14,297 nt of DNA, from positions 1 to 14,297 of the forward strand of contig CAJUPY010000038.1 in the NCBI GenBank assembly GCA_910588035.1. The letters run 5' to 3'. The notes under the pieces were generated by a model that saw only the letters and a program-made list of their open reading frames with translations, had not been told where the DNA came from and did no database searches. Source of the stretch: an uncultured Muribaculaceae bacterium (GTDB lineage Bacteria > Bacteroidota > Bacteroidia > Bacteroidales > Muribaculaceae). Numbering within the stretch: the first letter of the stretch is position 1; every line of letters starts with the position of its first letter. Positions 1 to 7,414 of the stretch are shown here, piece after piece. The position numbers and the translations under genes were made by a program.

Positions 1-65
1 CTGGCGGTGCCGAGACCGCCGAGGATGTGGGGCGGGAATTCCCACCCGAACATTAATGCTTTCAT
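1..65 (-). CDS. Glycogen-synthase-like glycosyltransferase, N-terminus only (partial at window edge)
   Basis: Only the first 21 codons are inside the window, reading leftwards from an ATG at 63-65. They begin MKALMFGWEFPPHILGGLG. The WEFPPHxxGGLG signature is the N-terminal sugar-nucleotide-binding loop of GT-B glycosyltransferases of the GT4/GT5 glycogen or starch synthase type. In Bacteroidetes, proteins starting this way are usually annotated as glycogen synthase and sit directly after a debranching enzyme, as here: the gap to the upstream gene is 16 bp. The expected role is cytoplasmic transfer of glucose from a nucleotide sugar to a growing alpha-1,4-glucan. The family call rests on this short signature and on the neighbour. 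The donor sugar and the rest of the protein cannot be judged. Confidence 0.72.
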   Translation of the reverse strand, partial: MKALMFGWEFPPHILGGLGTA

Positions 66-81
66 AGGGGTTTATGTGGCG

Positions 82-2028
82 TTATTGGTTGAACTTCTTG
101 AGATTGCGTGTTGTTCTGAGCACTTCGGCCACGTTGGTGGCATGGCTGATCGCGCCACGTCCGGCAAACGGCGGGTTTCCGTCATAGAGCTGCGAGAGCG
201 AACCGATGCAACCTTGCGACATCTCGTCTTCGAAGCCGATCATCATGCGGTCGATGTAGCCTACGCCGCTGAGACCGAACACCTTGAGATAGGCATCGGC
301 ATAGAAGCCCATTAGCCACGGACGGGCGGGACCCTCGTGGAGCGACAGCTCGCGTTCTTCGGGCGAGCCGAGATAGAACGGGCGGTAGCCGTAGCTTTTC
401 GGCGACAGTGTTCTGAGACCTTTGGGGGTGAGCAGCTCGCGGGTAGCGACATCGAGAACAGATTTGCGCTGACGGCGGTCCAGAGGCGAGTAGTCGAGAC
501 CGATCGCGATGACCATGTTCGGTCTGACCTCAGGCGAGGCGAAGTTTCCGTCGACATAGTCGTAGAGATAGCCATATCCGTTCAGGAACGTGTCGACAAA
601 GGGCTGTTTCATCTTCGCCGCACAGTCGAGATAACGCTGACGGTCACCGTCGCGGTTGGCGTCGTTCTCAAACAGATCGGCAGCAAACAGAAGCGCGTTA
701 TACCACAAGGCGTTGAACTCGACAAGATAGCCGGTGCGCGGAATGATCGGACGTCCGTTTAAAGTAGAGTTCATCCATGAGATCGGATATGATGTTCCGA
801 CCGAGGTTATCATTCCGTTGTCGCCGTTGACCCTCAGGTTGGGATGGCCGTCGGCCAGAATGTAGTTCAGAAGCTCACCGACCATGTCGCCGTAGGTCTT
901 GAGAGCGGCTTCCTTGCCCTCGCTCTTGGCATATTGCTGAACAGCCCATATCGTCCAGAGCGGAATGTCGGGCAGGTCTATGCCGTGAATGCGCTGCGAG
1001 CGTTCTCCGGTTTCGACAAACTTCTTGAGATCACGCCATGCGGTCGCCATGATTTTCTCGAAGTCGCCACGGTGGTCAATAGCCAGGGTGTTGCCCGGCA
1101 GCGACATCATCGTGTTGCGCGCGATGATTGTTCCCCAGGGGAAACCTGAGATTATATACTGGTCGTCACCCTCGCTGATGTAGAACTGCTTGGCAGAGTT
1201 TTTCAGACAGTTGAAGAAACTCGTGCGGCGTGTGCGTCCGGCAATCTCGGTCTCATACATTTTGTTGAGCGAGCGGGGAGACACTTCCTCGACACCGGCG
1301 GAGAAAATGATCGACTCACCTTTTTTGATCGGAATCTCAAAGTAGCCCGGCACCCAGAGGTCCTCGCAGTAAGGCACTCCGCGCTCGAGGTCTTTGACAT
1401 ATTCTATTCCGTTATACCAGTGTCCGTCGCTGACCCATTCGGGTTTGCGGCTGAACTGCATGTAGAGTGTCGGATAACCATGATAGAGACATGTGGCGAC
1501 ACCGTTGTTCACCGGTGTCACATCGCCGTTGAGGTTTCCGTTTGCCATGCAGAGATCGTTTACATCGCGGAAAGCGAGAAACGGGCGGAATTGCAACGTT
1601 GTCGGCGAGTGTGCCTCGACCAACGTGTAGCGAATCAAAATGCGGTTTTCTTTTGAAATAAAAATCTTTTCCTTTGTCAGGATAACGCCACCGACCCTAT
1701 AGGTCGTTCGTGGCACGTTCTCGCAGTCAAACTCGCGTATGTATTTGTGTCCGTTGGGACTGTAGACACCACCCTGATAGCGGTGTATGCCGAGGTTGAA
1801 CGGAGCTCCGTGTTGAATCACGGTTTCGTCGAGCGATGACAGAAGAACATGGGGACGATAATCTTTTTCCGCAATCGGAATTACGAGCAATCCGTGCTGT
1901 TTTCGTGTATTGCAGCCAACGATAGAGGTGCAGTGGTAGGCACCGGCCTGGTTGGTTCGCAGCATTTCCTTCGGCAATGACTGTTCGAGGTTTATCATCA
2001 AGTTCTTGTCAAACTTCAGATAACTCAT
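82..2028 (-). CDS. Glycogen debranching enzyme (amylo-alpha-1,6-glucosidase family)
   Basis: A 648-residue cytoplasmic protein with no signal peptide, expected to hydrolyse alpha-1,6 branch glucosyl residues of glycogen. An N-terminal bacterial GDE beta-sandwich domain spans about residues 20-245 (YHCTSIVGCNTRKQHGLLV, VPGYFEIP). An (alpha/alpha)6 GDE C-terminal domain spans about 275-640 (GFPWGTIIARNTMMSLPG at 295-312, DLPDIPLW at 351-358, SWMN at 417-420, VEFNALWYNAL at 436-446, PWLMGFYADAYL at 570-581). Two acidic residues usual in the family motifs are amides here: GRDT reads ARNT (N305) and TWMD reads SWMN (N420). Whether that is general in Bacteroidales orthologues is unknown to me, so catalytic activity is inferred from family only. 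The ATG at 2028 gives a normal family start. It is the first gene of a minus-strand glycogen operon with the glycosyltransferase 16 bp downstream. Confidence 0.88.
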   Translation of the reverse strand: MSYLKFDKNLMINLEQSLPKEMLRTNQAGAYHCTSIVGCNTRKQHGLLVIPIAEKDYRPHVLLSSLDETVIQHGAPFNLGIHRYQGGVYSPNGHKYIREFDCENVPRTTYRVGGVILTKEKIFISKENRILIRYTLVEAHSPTTLQFRPFLAFRDVNDLCMANGNLNGDVTPVNNGVATCLYHGYPTLYMQFSRKPEWVSDGHWYNGIEYVKDLERGVPYCEDLWVPGYFEIPIKKGESIIFSAGVEEVSPRSLNKMYETEIAGRTRRTSFFNCLKNSAKQFYISEGDDQYIISGFPWGTIIARNTMMSLPGNTLAIDHRGDFEKIMATAWRDLKKFVETGERSQRIHGIDLPDIPLWTIWAVQQYAKSEGKEAALKTYGDMVGELLNYILADGHPNLRVNGDNGMITSVGTSYPISWMNSTLNGRPIIPRTGYLVEFNALWYNALLFAADLFENDANRDGDRQRYLDCAAKMKQPFVDTFLNGYGYLYDYVDGNFASPEVRPNMVIAIGLDYSPLDRRQRKSVLDVATRELLTPKGLRTLSPKSYGYRPFYLGSPEERELSLHEGPARPWLMGFYADAYLKVFGLSGVGYIDRMMIGFEDEMSQGCIGSLSQLYDGNPPFAGRGAISHATNVAEVLRTTRNLKKFNQ

Positions 2029-2076
2029 GGATTGGTTATTTAATGGTGATTGTAAGGTATTTTTATGTTTAGTTTA

Positions 2077-2107
2077 CGAATGTAACGATATTTGTTCGCC
2101 GTTGCAA
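2077..2107 (-). promoter_or_regulatory. Weak candidate promoter of the glycogen operon
   Basis: On the minus strand, TACATTCG (2084-2077) differs at one position from the Bacteroidetes -7 element TAnnTTTG. It is preceded, 20 bp upstream, by a TTG (2107-2105) that could serve as the -33 element. Transcription would start about 40 nt before the debranching-enzyme ATG. The rest of the 265-bp gap between this gene and the channel gene (2029-2293) is AT-rich near the minus-strand gene and more GC-rich from about 2165. I see no RNA gene or reading frame of note in it, and no convincing promoter for the plus-strand channel gene. Confidence 0.33.
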
Positions 2108-2293
2108 GTTTTTGGTGAATTTAAGTTTAAAATAAGGCTCTTTTAACATGTTTTAACTATATATTCAACCTGCGTCTTCCGCCCCGTCACATCGCTGTGG
2201 CAGAACCAAGCCGATGCCGAATACGTTAATCTATCGTGAGACATCACCTGACACACAGAGGGTGTTCAACCAAAAATATTAACCCACGAGTTC

Positions 2294-3589
2294 ATGTCTT
2301 TCACCGTCATTCCAACCCATAAGCTCGGACTATGGCTCATTGCGTTCATCGACTCCATTCTCGACAAGCTCGGTCTGGAACATGAGAAAACCGTCGAGAC
2401 CATAATCTATATCGTCATGATCGTCGCAGTCGCCATTTTTATCGGCTGGCTCACGCGACGTCTCATCTTGTTTCTGACCCAGAAAATGGTCGCTCTCTAC
2501 CACACCGACATCGGCGACGAGCTGCTCAGCCAGCAGGTATTCACAAAATGTTCACACATCATTCCGCCTCTGGTCTTGCTCGGTCTTGTTCCGCTCGCAT
2601 TCGAGACCGACACAAAGACGCTCGGTGCGATCGAGAACATTGTCATCATCTATTTCCTGATCACGCTCGGAATAGGCATCAACGCCGTGCTGACCTTTCT
2701 GTGGGTTCATTTCGACACCCACGACAACGAGAACAAACACCCTCTGCGCGGACTGCTAAACACCGGCCACGGCATTGTCTGGCTCATCATCGCACTGATC
2801 TCGCTGTCGGTCTTGCTCGGAAAATCGCCCACGACGGTAATGGCCGGACTCGGTGTTTTCGCCACCGCCCTGATGTTGATTTTCAAAGATCCGATTCTCG
2901 GTTTCGTCGCGGGTATACAGCTGTCACAAAACGACATGCTTCGTGTCGGCGACTGGATCGCCGTCACCTCGGCCGGAGCCAACGGCATTGTCGAAGATGT
3001 CTCGCTGACAGTCGTCAAAGTCAGAAACTGGGACAACACGCTGATCATGCTGCCCCCCTACACCCTTGTGTCTACATCGTTCCAGAACTGGCGCGGAATG
3101 TTTGAGTCGGGCACACGCCAGATCGCACGTGCCGTCTATCTCGACAATGCCTCGATTGTGAGCCTCGACAGCGATGCCGTCGACAACATTGTCGCCAAAG
3201 TGCCGTCGCTGAAAGATTTCGTAGACCGCCTGAGAGCCAAGGGCATCGAATACAGTTCTGAGATCGCTCCCGTCAACGGTTCGATCGAGACAAACCTCGG
3301 ACTGTTCCGCGCGTATCTCGGTCAGTATCTCCACAACCACCCCGAGATCTCGACCGAGAAATTCATGATGGTCAGACTTCAGGCCTCCGGCAGTTTCGGC
3401 ACTCCACTGCAGATTTTCTGCTACTGCAAACTGACCAAGTGGACCGGATATGAGGCCGTTCAAAGCGAGATTTTCGAGCATATCGCGGCAATGGCTCCCG
3501 TTTTCGGGCTGACAATCTTCAACAATCCCGACCGCAACAGCTTCACTGTCAATGACGGAAAATTGCCCGAGACAGGTCAAAGCAAATAA
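2294..3589 (+). CDS. MscS-family mechanosensitive ion channel, YbdG-like
   Basis: A 431-residue inner-membrane protein, probably a tension-gated small-conductance channel that releases solutes on hypo-osmotic shock. Hydrophobic segments lie at about residues 36-56, 88-104, 114-138, 158-176 and 183-209. The last is the pore-lining helix leading into the MscS signature (GLGVFATALMLIFKDPILGF, 185-204). A beta domain follows (LRVGDWI at 216-222, GIVEDVSLTVVKVRNWDN at 231-248). The C-terminal half (RAVYLDNASI at 279-288; LGLFRAYLGQYLHNHPEI at 335-352; VRLQASGSFGTPLQIFCY from 360; YEAVQSEIFEHI at 386-397) matches the longer cytoplasmic domain of YbdG-type channels rather than short MscS. It stands alone between two intergenic regions. 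Its last codons overlap the first copy of the repeat that drives the next operon. No strong Shine-Dalgarno precedes the ATG. Confidence 0.9.
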   Translation: MSFTVIPTHKLGLWLIAFIDSILDKLGLEHEKTVETIIYIVMIVAVAIFIGWLTRRLILFLTQKMVALYHTDIGDELLSQQVFTKCSHIIPPLVLLGLVPLAFETDTKTLGAIENIVIIYFLITLGIGINAVLTFLWVHFDTHDNENKHPLRGLLNTGHGIVWLIIALISLSVLLGKSPTTVMAGLGVFATALMLIFKDPILGFVAGIQLSQNDMLRVGDWIAVTSAGANGIVEDVSLTVVKVRNWDNTLIMLPPYTLVSTSFQNWRGMFESGTRQIARAVYLDNASIVSLDSDAVDNIVAKVPSLKDFVDRLRAKGIEYSSEIAPVNGSIETNLGLFRAYLGQYLHNHPEISTEKFMMVRLQASGSFGTPLQIFCYCKLTKWTGYEAVQSEIFEHIAAMAPVFGLTIFNNPDRNSFTVNDGKLPETGQSK

Positions 3590-3629
3590 TATTTGCAAAT
3601 GCCCCGGCTTATCCGTATCTTTGACCTGC
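3582..3629 (+). repeat. Promoter/operator direct repeat, copy 1
   Basis: First copy of a roughly 48-bp unit repeated 76 bp downstream. It begins in the last two codons of the channel gene with an inverted repeat, GCAAAT-(3 nt)-ATTTGC (3582-3596), and ends just after the -7 element. A block at 3608-3627 is identical over 20 bp to 3684-3703 of copy 2. Between these parts the copies differ by several substitutions and a 1-nt indel, so the duplication is not recent while the promoter core has been kept. Confidence 0.85.
3592..3623 (+). promoter_or_regulatory. Promoter P1 (distal) of the phosphoesterase-SPOR operon
   Basis: A perfect Bacteroidetes -7 element, TATCTTTG (3616-3623), is preceded by a TTTG -33 element (3592-3595) with a 20-bp spacer. 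Transcription would begin near 3630, giving a leader of about 90 nt. The -33 element lies in the right arm of an inverted repeat, which would let a bound regulator block or help polymerase. Confidence 0.65.
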
Positions 3630-3657
3630 GGTCTTAGATACTCCCGCCCGGCAAATC

Positions 3658-3705
3658 GCAAATAAATTTGCATTTGCTCTCGACTTATCCGTATCTTTGA
3701 CCTAC
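3658..3705 (+). repeat. Promoter/operator direct repeat, copy 2
   Basis: Second copy of the unit, with the same order of parts: inverted repeat GCAAAT-(2 nt)-ATTTGC (3658-3671), a variable GC-richer middle, then the conserved block 3684-3703 containing the -7 element. It lies immediately upstream of the phosphoesterase gene. Confidence 0.85.
3667..3699 (+). promoter_or_regulatory. Promoter P2 (proximal) of the phosphoesterase-SPOR operon
   Basis: The -7 element TATCTTTG is at 3692-3699. TTTG is at 3667-3670 (21-bp spacer), with an overlapping alternative TTTG at 3673-3676. The expected start near 3706 leaves a leader of only about 17 nt before the ATG at 3723. Confidence 0.65.
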
Positions 3706-3722
3706 TCAAAAATCAGGCATCA

Positions 3723-4232
3723 ATGAAAAAAATCGGAATACTTTCTGATACCCACGGCTGCTGGGACGACCGCTATTCGCTCCACTTCACCGGCTGCGAC
3801 GAAATCTGGCATGCCGGAGACATCGGAGACATCGACATCATTCGCCGTCTTGAAGAGATAGCCCCGGTCGTCAGAGCCGTCGCCGGCAATGTCGACCATG
3901 GTGCGGTTTGCCGTCGCTGCCGGGAACTCGAGATTTTCACCGTCGGGCAAGTCAACGTGTTGCTGACCCACATCGGGGGATATCCGGGCCGTTATTCGCC
4001 GGGCATGAAAAACCTTCTCGTCGAAAACCGCATCAAGCTCATGGTTGACGGACACAGCCACATTCTCAAAGTCATGCCAGACCCGGTGCTCGACCTGCTC
4101 CATGTCAATCCGGGGGCCGCGGGCAACCAGGGCTGGCAGAAAGTGCGCACTCTGGTCAGGCTGATAATCGACGGTCCGGTGATCAGAGATCTCGAAGTAA
4201 TCGAACTCTCAAAAACAATTTTACGGTCATGA
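3723..4232 (+). CDS. YfcE-like metallophosphoesterase (MJ0936/YfcE family)
   Basis: A 169-residue cytoplasmic calcineurin-like phosphodiesterase, of normal length for the YfcE/MJ0936 family. All metal-binding motifs are present: D9 and H11 (SDTHG), D33 (HAGDIGD), N56 (GNVD), H83 (LLTHIGG), and H111 with H113 (GHSH). A two-metal centre that hydrolyses phosphodiester bonds is therefore expected. The physiological substrate of this family is poorly defined. The ATG at 3723 is favoured because it lies just after the proximal promoter and gives the standard MKKIGILSDTHG N-terminus. The gene overlaps the following lipoprotein gene by 4 bp (ATGA), which indicates translational coupling. No key residue is missing. 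Confidence 0.92.
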   Translation: MKKIGILSDTHGCWDDRYSLHFTGCDEIWHAGDIGDIDIIRRLEEIAPVVRAVAGNVDHGAVCRRCRELEIFTVGQVNVLLTHIGGYPGRYSPGMKNLLVENRIKLMVDGHSHILKVMPDPVLDLLHVNPGAAGNQGWQKVRTLVRLIIDGPVIRDLEVIELSKTILRS

Positions 4233-4732
4233 AAAATTTATCAATAATCATTCTGTTTCTCTCCGCCATTCTCTCATTCTCAAGCTGCAAGACAACCGAG
4301 GAGAACTATCGTGCCGCCTATGAGCTGGCAAAGAAAAAAGACTCGGGTTCGCCTGTCGACTCGACAATCTATGCTCGCATCAGAAACGAGGCGCGGCCTC
4401 AGGCCGTGGCTGTCGGAAACGACACTCTGAGAATGAAAACCGAATATGTGGCCCTGACACCCGAAACCGGGGGCACGGCCGACCGATTCAAGACCTACAA
4501 CATCGTCGTAGCTCAGTTCAAACAGCTGTTCAACGCCAAATCGGTCAGAAAAAGAATCGCGGCTGCCGGCTACAACGATGCTTTCATCATTCAAACCCGC
4601 GAACCGCTCTACTACGTCGTCGCTGTCTCGTCGTCATCTCCGGCCGAAGCACTCGAGTCACTAAAGAGAATCGAGGCAGACCGACCGGTGGTCATGAAAG
4701 ACCCATGCCCCTTTGTCGTCAGAAAACCATAA
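4229..4732 (+). CDS. SPOR-domain lipoprotein
   Basis: A 167-residue protein with a lipoprotein signal peptide: a short basic start, a hydrophobic core at residues 4-17, and a lipobox ending FSSC at Cys20. Residues 21-85 are polar and look like a linker. From about residue 88 to 155 the pattern TYNIVVAQFKQLFNAKSVRKRIAAAG...REPLYYVVAVSSSSPAEALESLKRI fits a SPOR domain: beta-strand, amphipathic helix, then strand plus helix. SPOR domains bind denuded peptidoglycan glycan strands, typically at the division septum, so the protein probably sits in the envelope near sites of wall remodelling. The start codon overlaps the stop of the upstream phosphoesterase (ATGA), so the two are co-translated. A terminator hairpin follows 28 bp after the stop. 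The functional link to the phosphoesterase is inference only. Confidence 0.82.
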   Translation: MKNLSIIILFLSAILSFSSCKTTEENYRAAYELAKKKDSGSPVDSTIYARIRNEARPQAVAVGNDTLRMKTEYVALTPETGGTADRFKTYNIVVAQFKQLFNAKSVRKRIAAAGYNDAFIIQTREPLYYVVAVSSSSPAEALESLKRIEADRPVVMKDPCPFVVRKP

Positions 4733-4760
4733 TTTCTTCAATTCATGAAAAATACGATCA

Positions 4761-4804
4761 TGAACAGCGGCAACTGAATTTTTAACTTCAGTTGCCGCTG
4801 TTCA
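4761..4804. terminator. Bidirectional intrinsic terminator between convergent genes
   Basis: A perfect 18-bp inverted repeat (4761-4778 with 4787-4804) encloses an 8-nt T-rich loop, and the stem core is GC-rich. It lies between the end of the plus-strand SPOR gene (4732) and the end of the minus-strand GH51 gene (4818). On the minus strand it is followed by a run of Ts (4753-4747 region). On the plus strand the tail (TAATTT) is weaker. It would stop transcription from both sides. Confidence 0.85.
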
Positions 4805-4817
4805 TAATTTAAAGATC

Positions 4818-7304
4818 TTATTTCACTCTGACCACCGTCATTGAGTAAGGCGGAAGATTGACAGGCATCGTCGAACCTCCGATCTTGATTTTTGAAGAAA
4901 CAGGCTCGACCTTGTTGTCTGCCGGTTTTCCAGACAGCACAGTCTTGGTCGCCGTTCCGGCTTTTCGCGGGAGGTTTACGGTCGTCTCAACCTCGACCGG
5001 AAGCATGTTGACCAGTTTCACGATCATATCGCCGCTCTTGCTGTCGGTCACGACAGAGACACCGATGCGCTTCGCAACAGCCTCATCGTCATTGTCGAGA
5101 GCGATTTCCGAGGTCACATAGCGGTCGCCGCTGTTCTGTCCGTAGAGTTGCTGAACATAGTAGTCGACGGTCGGACGCACCTCCGTGTTGTTGAAATAGA
5201 TCAGATCGGGACGCCACTGGGTGTGGTTATCCTTGGCCAACAGGGGGGCGTAGCTCGTCATCGCCACGACATCGGCGTTGCGTTCGACCGAGGTCAGATA
5301 GAGAGCCTCTGCCATGGCGGTCTCGATGTTGCTCGGTCGGCCCGGCAGATGTGCGGCATATTCTCCGAGATAGACCTTCGGCCCACGGCGGTCGTAGTTG
5401 TCATAGTAGTCTTGATTGTTTATCATCCAGCCCGGCGACACATAGTAGTGCTCATCGACCATCGCGACATTCTCTTTGCGGGCGAAATCCCACCCCTCGT
5501 CGTAGTCGGCTCCCTCATAAAACGGACCGACGGTGCCTACAACCGTGATATCGGGATATTTTGCCTTTATCGCGTCGTTGATCATCTTGAATCTCACCTC
5601 GAAGGCCTCTGAGATGAGATCTTCATTGCCGATGCCGATATACTTGAGATTGTAGGGTCGGGTATGGCCGTTGGCCGCACGTTCCGCACCCCAGCGGGTC
5701 GTCCGGGCATCGCCGTTGGCATATTCGATCAGGTCGAGAATATCCTGAATGTAACTATCCATTTCTTCCATCGGAATGCCATCCTGCTGGCCGTATCGGG
5801 TCAGTTCGTCATGGGTGTGGTGGGCGTGGCGGTTGGAATTCTGACACGGAACCCCGGCGGCAAGTACCGGAAGCGGTTCCGCACCGATGTCCTCACAGAA
5901 CCGGAAATATTCGTCATAACCCAATCCGCGTGTCTGGTGATATCCCCACAGGTTCATGAGCGGCTTCCGGGCCTCGAGCGGACCGACCGAACCTTTCCAG
6001 TCGTAGATATTGTCGATGCCCTGGCCATGGGCGACACAGCCACCGGGAAAACGCACGAAGCGAGGTTTAAGATCGGCGAGCGTCCCGGCCAGATCGGCAC
6101 GCAGACCGTTAGGCCGGTTTTTGAAGGTCTTCGCCGGAAAGAGTGAGATCATGTCGAGATCTATGCGTGTGTCCGCCGGAATCTCGATTGCGAGAACGGC
6201 CGAGTCGACAGTCTCCGTCGGGGTCAGACGTGCTGTCATCTTGTGCCAGTCGCCGGGGGTGACATTGACGGGGGCGGTTGCCACCGCTTTGCCCGAACGG
6301 TCGAGCAGACTCACCTTTAGACGACGGCCGTTGTCGCCGGTAATGCGTCCCGAGAGCGACAGGTCATATCTGTCGCCTTTTTTGAGAGCGATGCCGTCAA
6401 ACCCGCCGTTGGTCACAGTTTCCGGAGCAGACGCGGTGTGAACCGCGAGATAGTGGCGGTTGTTGGGGTGAAGCGGAGCGACGGTGTCGATGCGTGAGAT
6501 GTCGCTATTGACACTCCAGCCTGTCAGCGCGTTCCACCCGTTGCGGTCTTTGCTGTTGAACTCGAAATCGCGGTTTCTGACAAGTTCGGCATAAAGACCT
6601 CCGTCGGCAGCATAGTTTATGTCTTCAAAAAAGATACCGATCAGTTTGTCGCTTATAGGCTTTGAGTCGCCGGTGACATTGACGGTGGCTTTCACCGGTC
6701 TCAACGAGGCGAAACGTGTCGGGTCATCCTTGGCCTGCTCATTGTTAAGAGACGCCTTGCGCTGATTTTCCGCCACACGCTGTCTGATCAGACCGACCTC
6801 GGCTGCCGGAATTTTCTGGACAAGGCCATATTGTGTCTTGCCGTCGACACGTGCCTCGGTGGCATCGGTGTGACGAACGTCAGACGGCATATATCTGACC
6901 AGTTCCGTTTCCCTGAAAAATTTCTGCGGACGCCAGTCGACCAGATTTGACGACCGCGCCACAGCATAGGTCGCGCCCGAGGGTGTCACCTGCCACAGAC
7001 AATGCCACTGCCGGTCGGCGTTAGAGAAATAGAGCCGTGGAAAATACATCTTCTTCGAGGTCGGGGCTCCACCCCATGACCCGAAATCTGATTTTACAAA
7101 ATCGACATTCTCGCCGATCGGCTCCCACTTCTCGCCGTCGGTGCTGACGGCAAGCCTCAAGCCCGATTTGCCACCTTGCTCCGCATATGAGAAAATGTAG
7201 AGCGAGTCAGCTTCAAACGATGCCGACGCGGTGGTCCACATCGCAGCGGCGACTGTTGCTGCCACAAGGGTCTTGATTCGGTTGTTGATTGATTTTTTTC
7301 CCAT
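4818..7304 (-). CDS. Secreted alpha-L-arabinofuranosidase, GH51, with N-terminal propeller-like segment
   Basis: An 828-residue exported enzyme expected to release terminal alpha-L-arabinofuranose from arabinan or arabinoxylan side chains in the periplasm or outside. A signal peptide spans about residues 1-29 (basic start, hydrophobic core, ASAS). Residues 30-165 look like one or two blades of a GH43-type beta-propeller (YFPRLYFSNADRQWHCLWQV, VARSSNLVDW). The GH51 part starts near 205 with the classical ISDKLIGIFFEDINYAADGG. A carbohydrate-binding-like insert spans about 255-390 (GWSV...DLSLSGR...GDWHKM). The (beta/alpha)8 barrel spans about 395-725, and a C-terminal beta-sandwich follows to 828. 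Predicted catalytic residues are acid/base E561 (GIGNED) and nucleophile E648 (YLGEYA). RFPGG (418-422) and DEHYY (617-621) are also typical. The gene is monocistronic, with its own -7 element upstream and the bidirectional terminator downstream. Confidence 0.92.
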   Translation of the reverse strand: MGKKSINNRIKTLVAATVAAAMWTTASASFEADSLYIFSYAEQGGKSGLRLAVSTDGEKWEPIGENVDFVKSDFGSWGGAPTSKKMYFPRLYFSNADRQWHCLWQVTPSGATYAVARSSNLVDWRPQKFFRETELVRYMPSDVRHTDATEARVDGKTQYGLVQKIPAAEVGLIRQRVAENQRKASLNNEQAKDDPTRFASLRPVKATVNVTGDSKPISDKLIGIFFEDINYAADGGLYAELVRNRDFEFNSKDRNGWNALTGWSVNSDISRIDTVAPLHPNNRHYLAVHTASAPETVTNGGFDGIALKKGDRYDLSLSGRITGDNGRRLKVSLLDRSGKAVATAPVNVTPGDWHKMTARLTPTETVDSAVLAIEIPADTRIDLDMISLFPAKTFKNRPNGLRADLAGTLADLKPRFVRFPGGCVAHGQGIDNIYDWKGSVGPLEARKPLMNLWGYHQTRGLGYDEYFRFCEDIGAEPLPVLAAGVPCQNSNRHAHHTHDELTRYGQQDGIPMEEMDSYIQDILDLIEYANGDARTTRWGAERAANGHTRPYNLKYIGIGNEDLISEAFEVRFKMINDAIKAKYPDITVVGTVGPFYEGADYDEGWDFARKENVAMVDEHYYVSPGWMINNQDYYDNYDRRGPKVYLGEYAAHLPGRPSNIETAMAEALYLTSVERNADVVAMTSYAPLLAKDNHTQWRPDLIYFNNTEVRPTVDYYVQQLYGQNSGDRYVTSEIALDNDDEAVAKRIGVSVVTDSKSGDMIVKLVNMLPVEVETTVNLPRKAGTATKTVLSGKPADNKVEPVSSKIKIGGSTMPVNLPPYSMTVVRVK

Positions 7305-7328
7305 GATTAATGTTTACGTGTTTTCACG

Positions 7329-7336
7329 CAAAGATA
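7329..7336 (-). promoter_or_regulatory. -7 element of the GH51 gene
   Basis: The minus strand reads TATCTTTG (7336-7329), a perfect TAnnTTTG match about 25 nt upstream of the GH51 start codon. No clear TTTG -33 element is seen at the usual distance, so this promoter may need an activator. That point is inference. Confidence 0.55.
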
Positions 7337-7368
7337 AGGCTAAAACATCTGTCATGGAGAATAATCAG

Positions 7369-7407
7369 ATATGTTATAAAACATATTAGTGTCGTTTCCA
7401 CACTAAT
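7369..7407 (-). terminator. Probable weak terminator after the phosphopantetheinyl transferase gene
   Basis: Two adjacent AT-rich inverted repeats follow the transferase stop codon on the minus strand. The nearer pairs 7400-7407 with 7385-7392 (8 bp, 7-nt loop). The second pairs 7380-7386 with 7369-7375 (7 bp, 4-nt loop). A short T-rich stretch lies between and after them. They fit an inefficient terminator. Because the GH51 promoter is just downstream, they could instead be binding sites for a regulator of that gene. Confidence 0.45.
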
Positions 7408-7414
7408 AAATGAT

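Noticed and set aside
2271..2278. Perfect minus-strand TAnnTTTG match (TATTTTTG) as the promoter of the glycogen operon
   Set aside because: It lies about 245 nt upstream of the start codon, has no -33 element at the right distance, and sits in an A/T run just before the channel gene, so a chance match is likely.
2548..3105. 185-codon open frame within the channel gene in another frame
   Set aside because: It is rich in Arg, His and Ser as expected from a frame-shifted reading of a GC-rich gene, and the MscS protein in the main frame is unambiguous.
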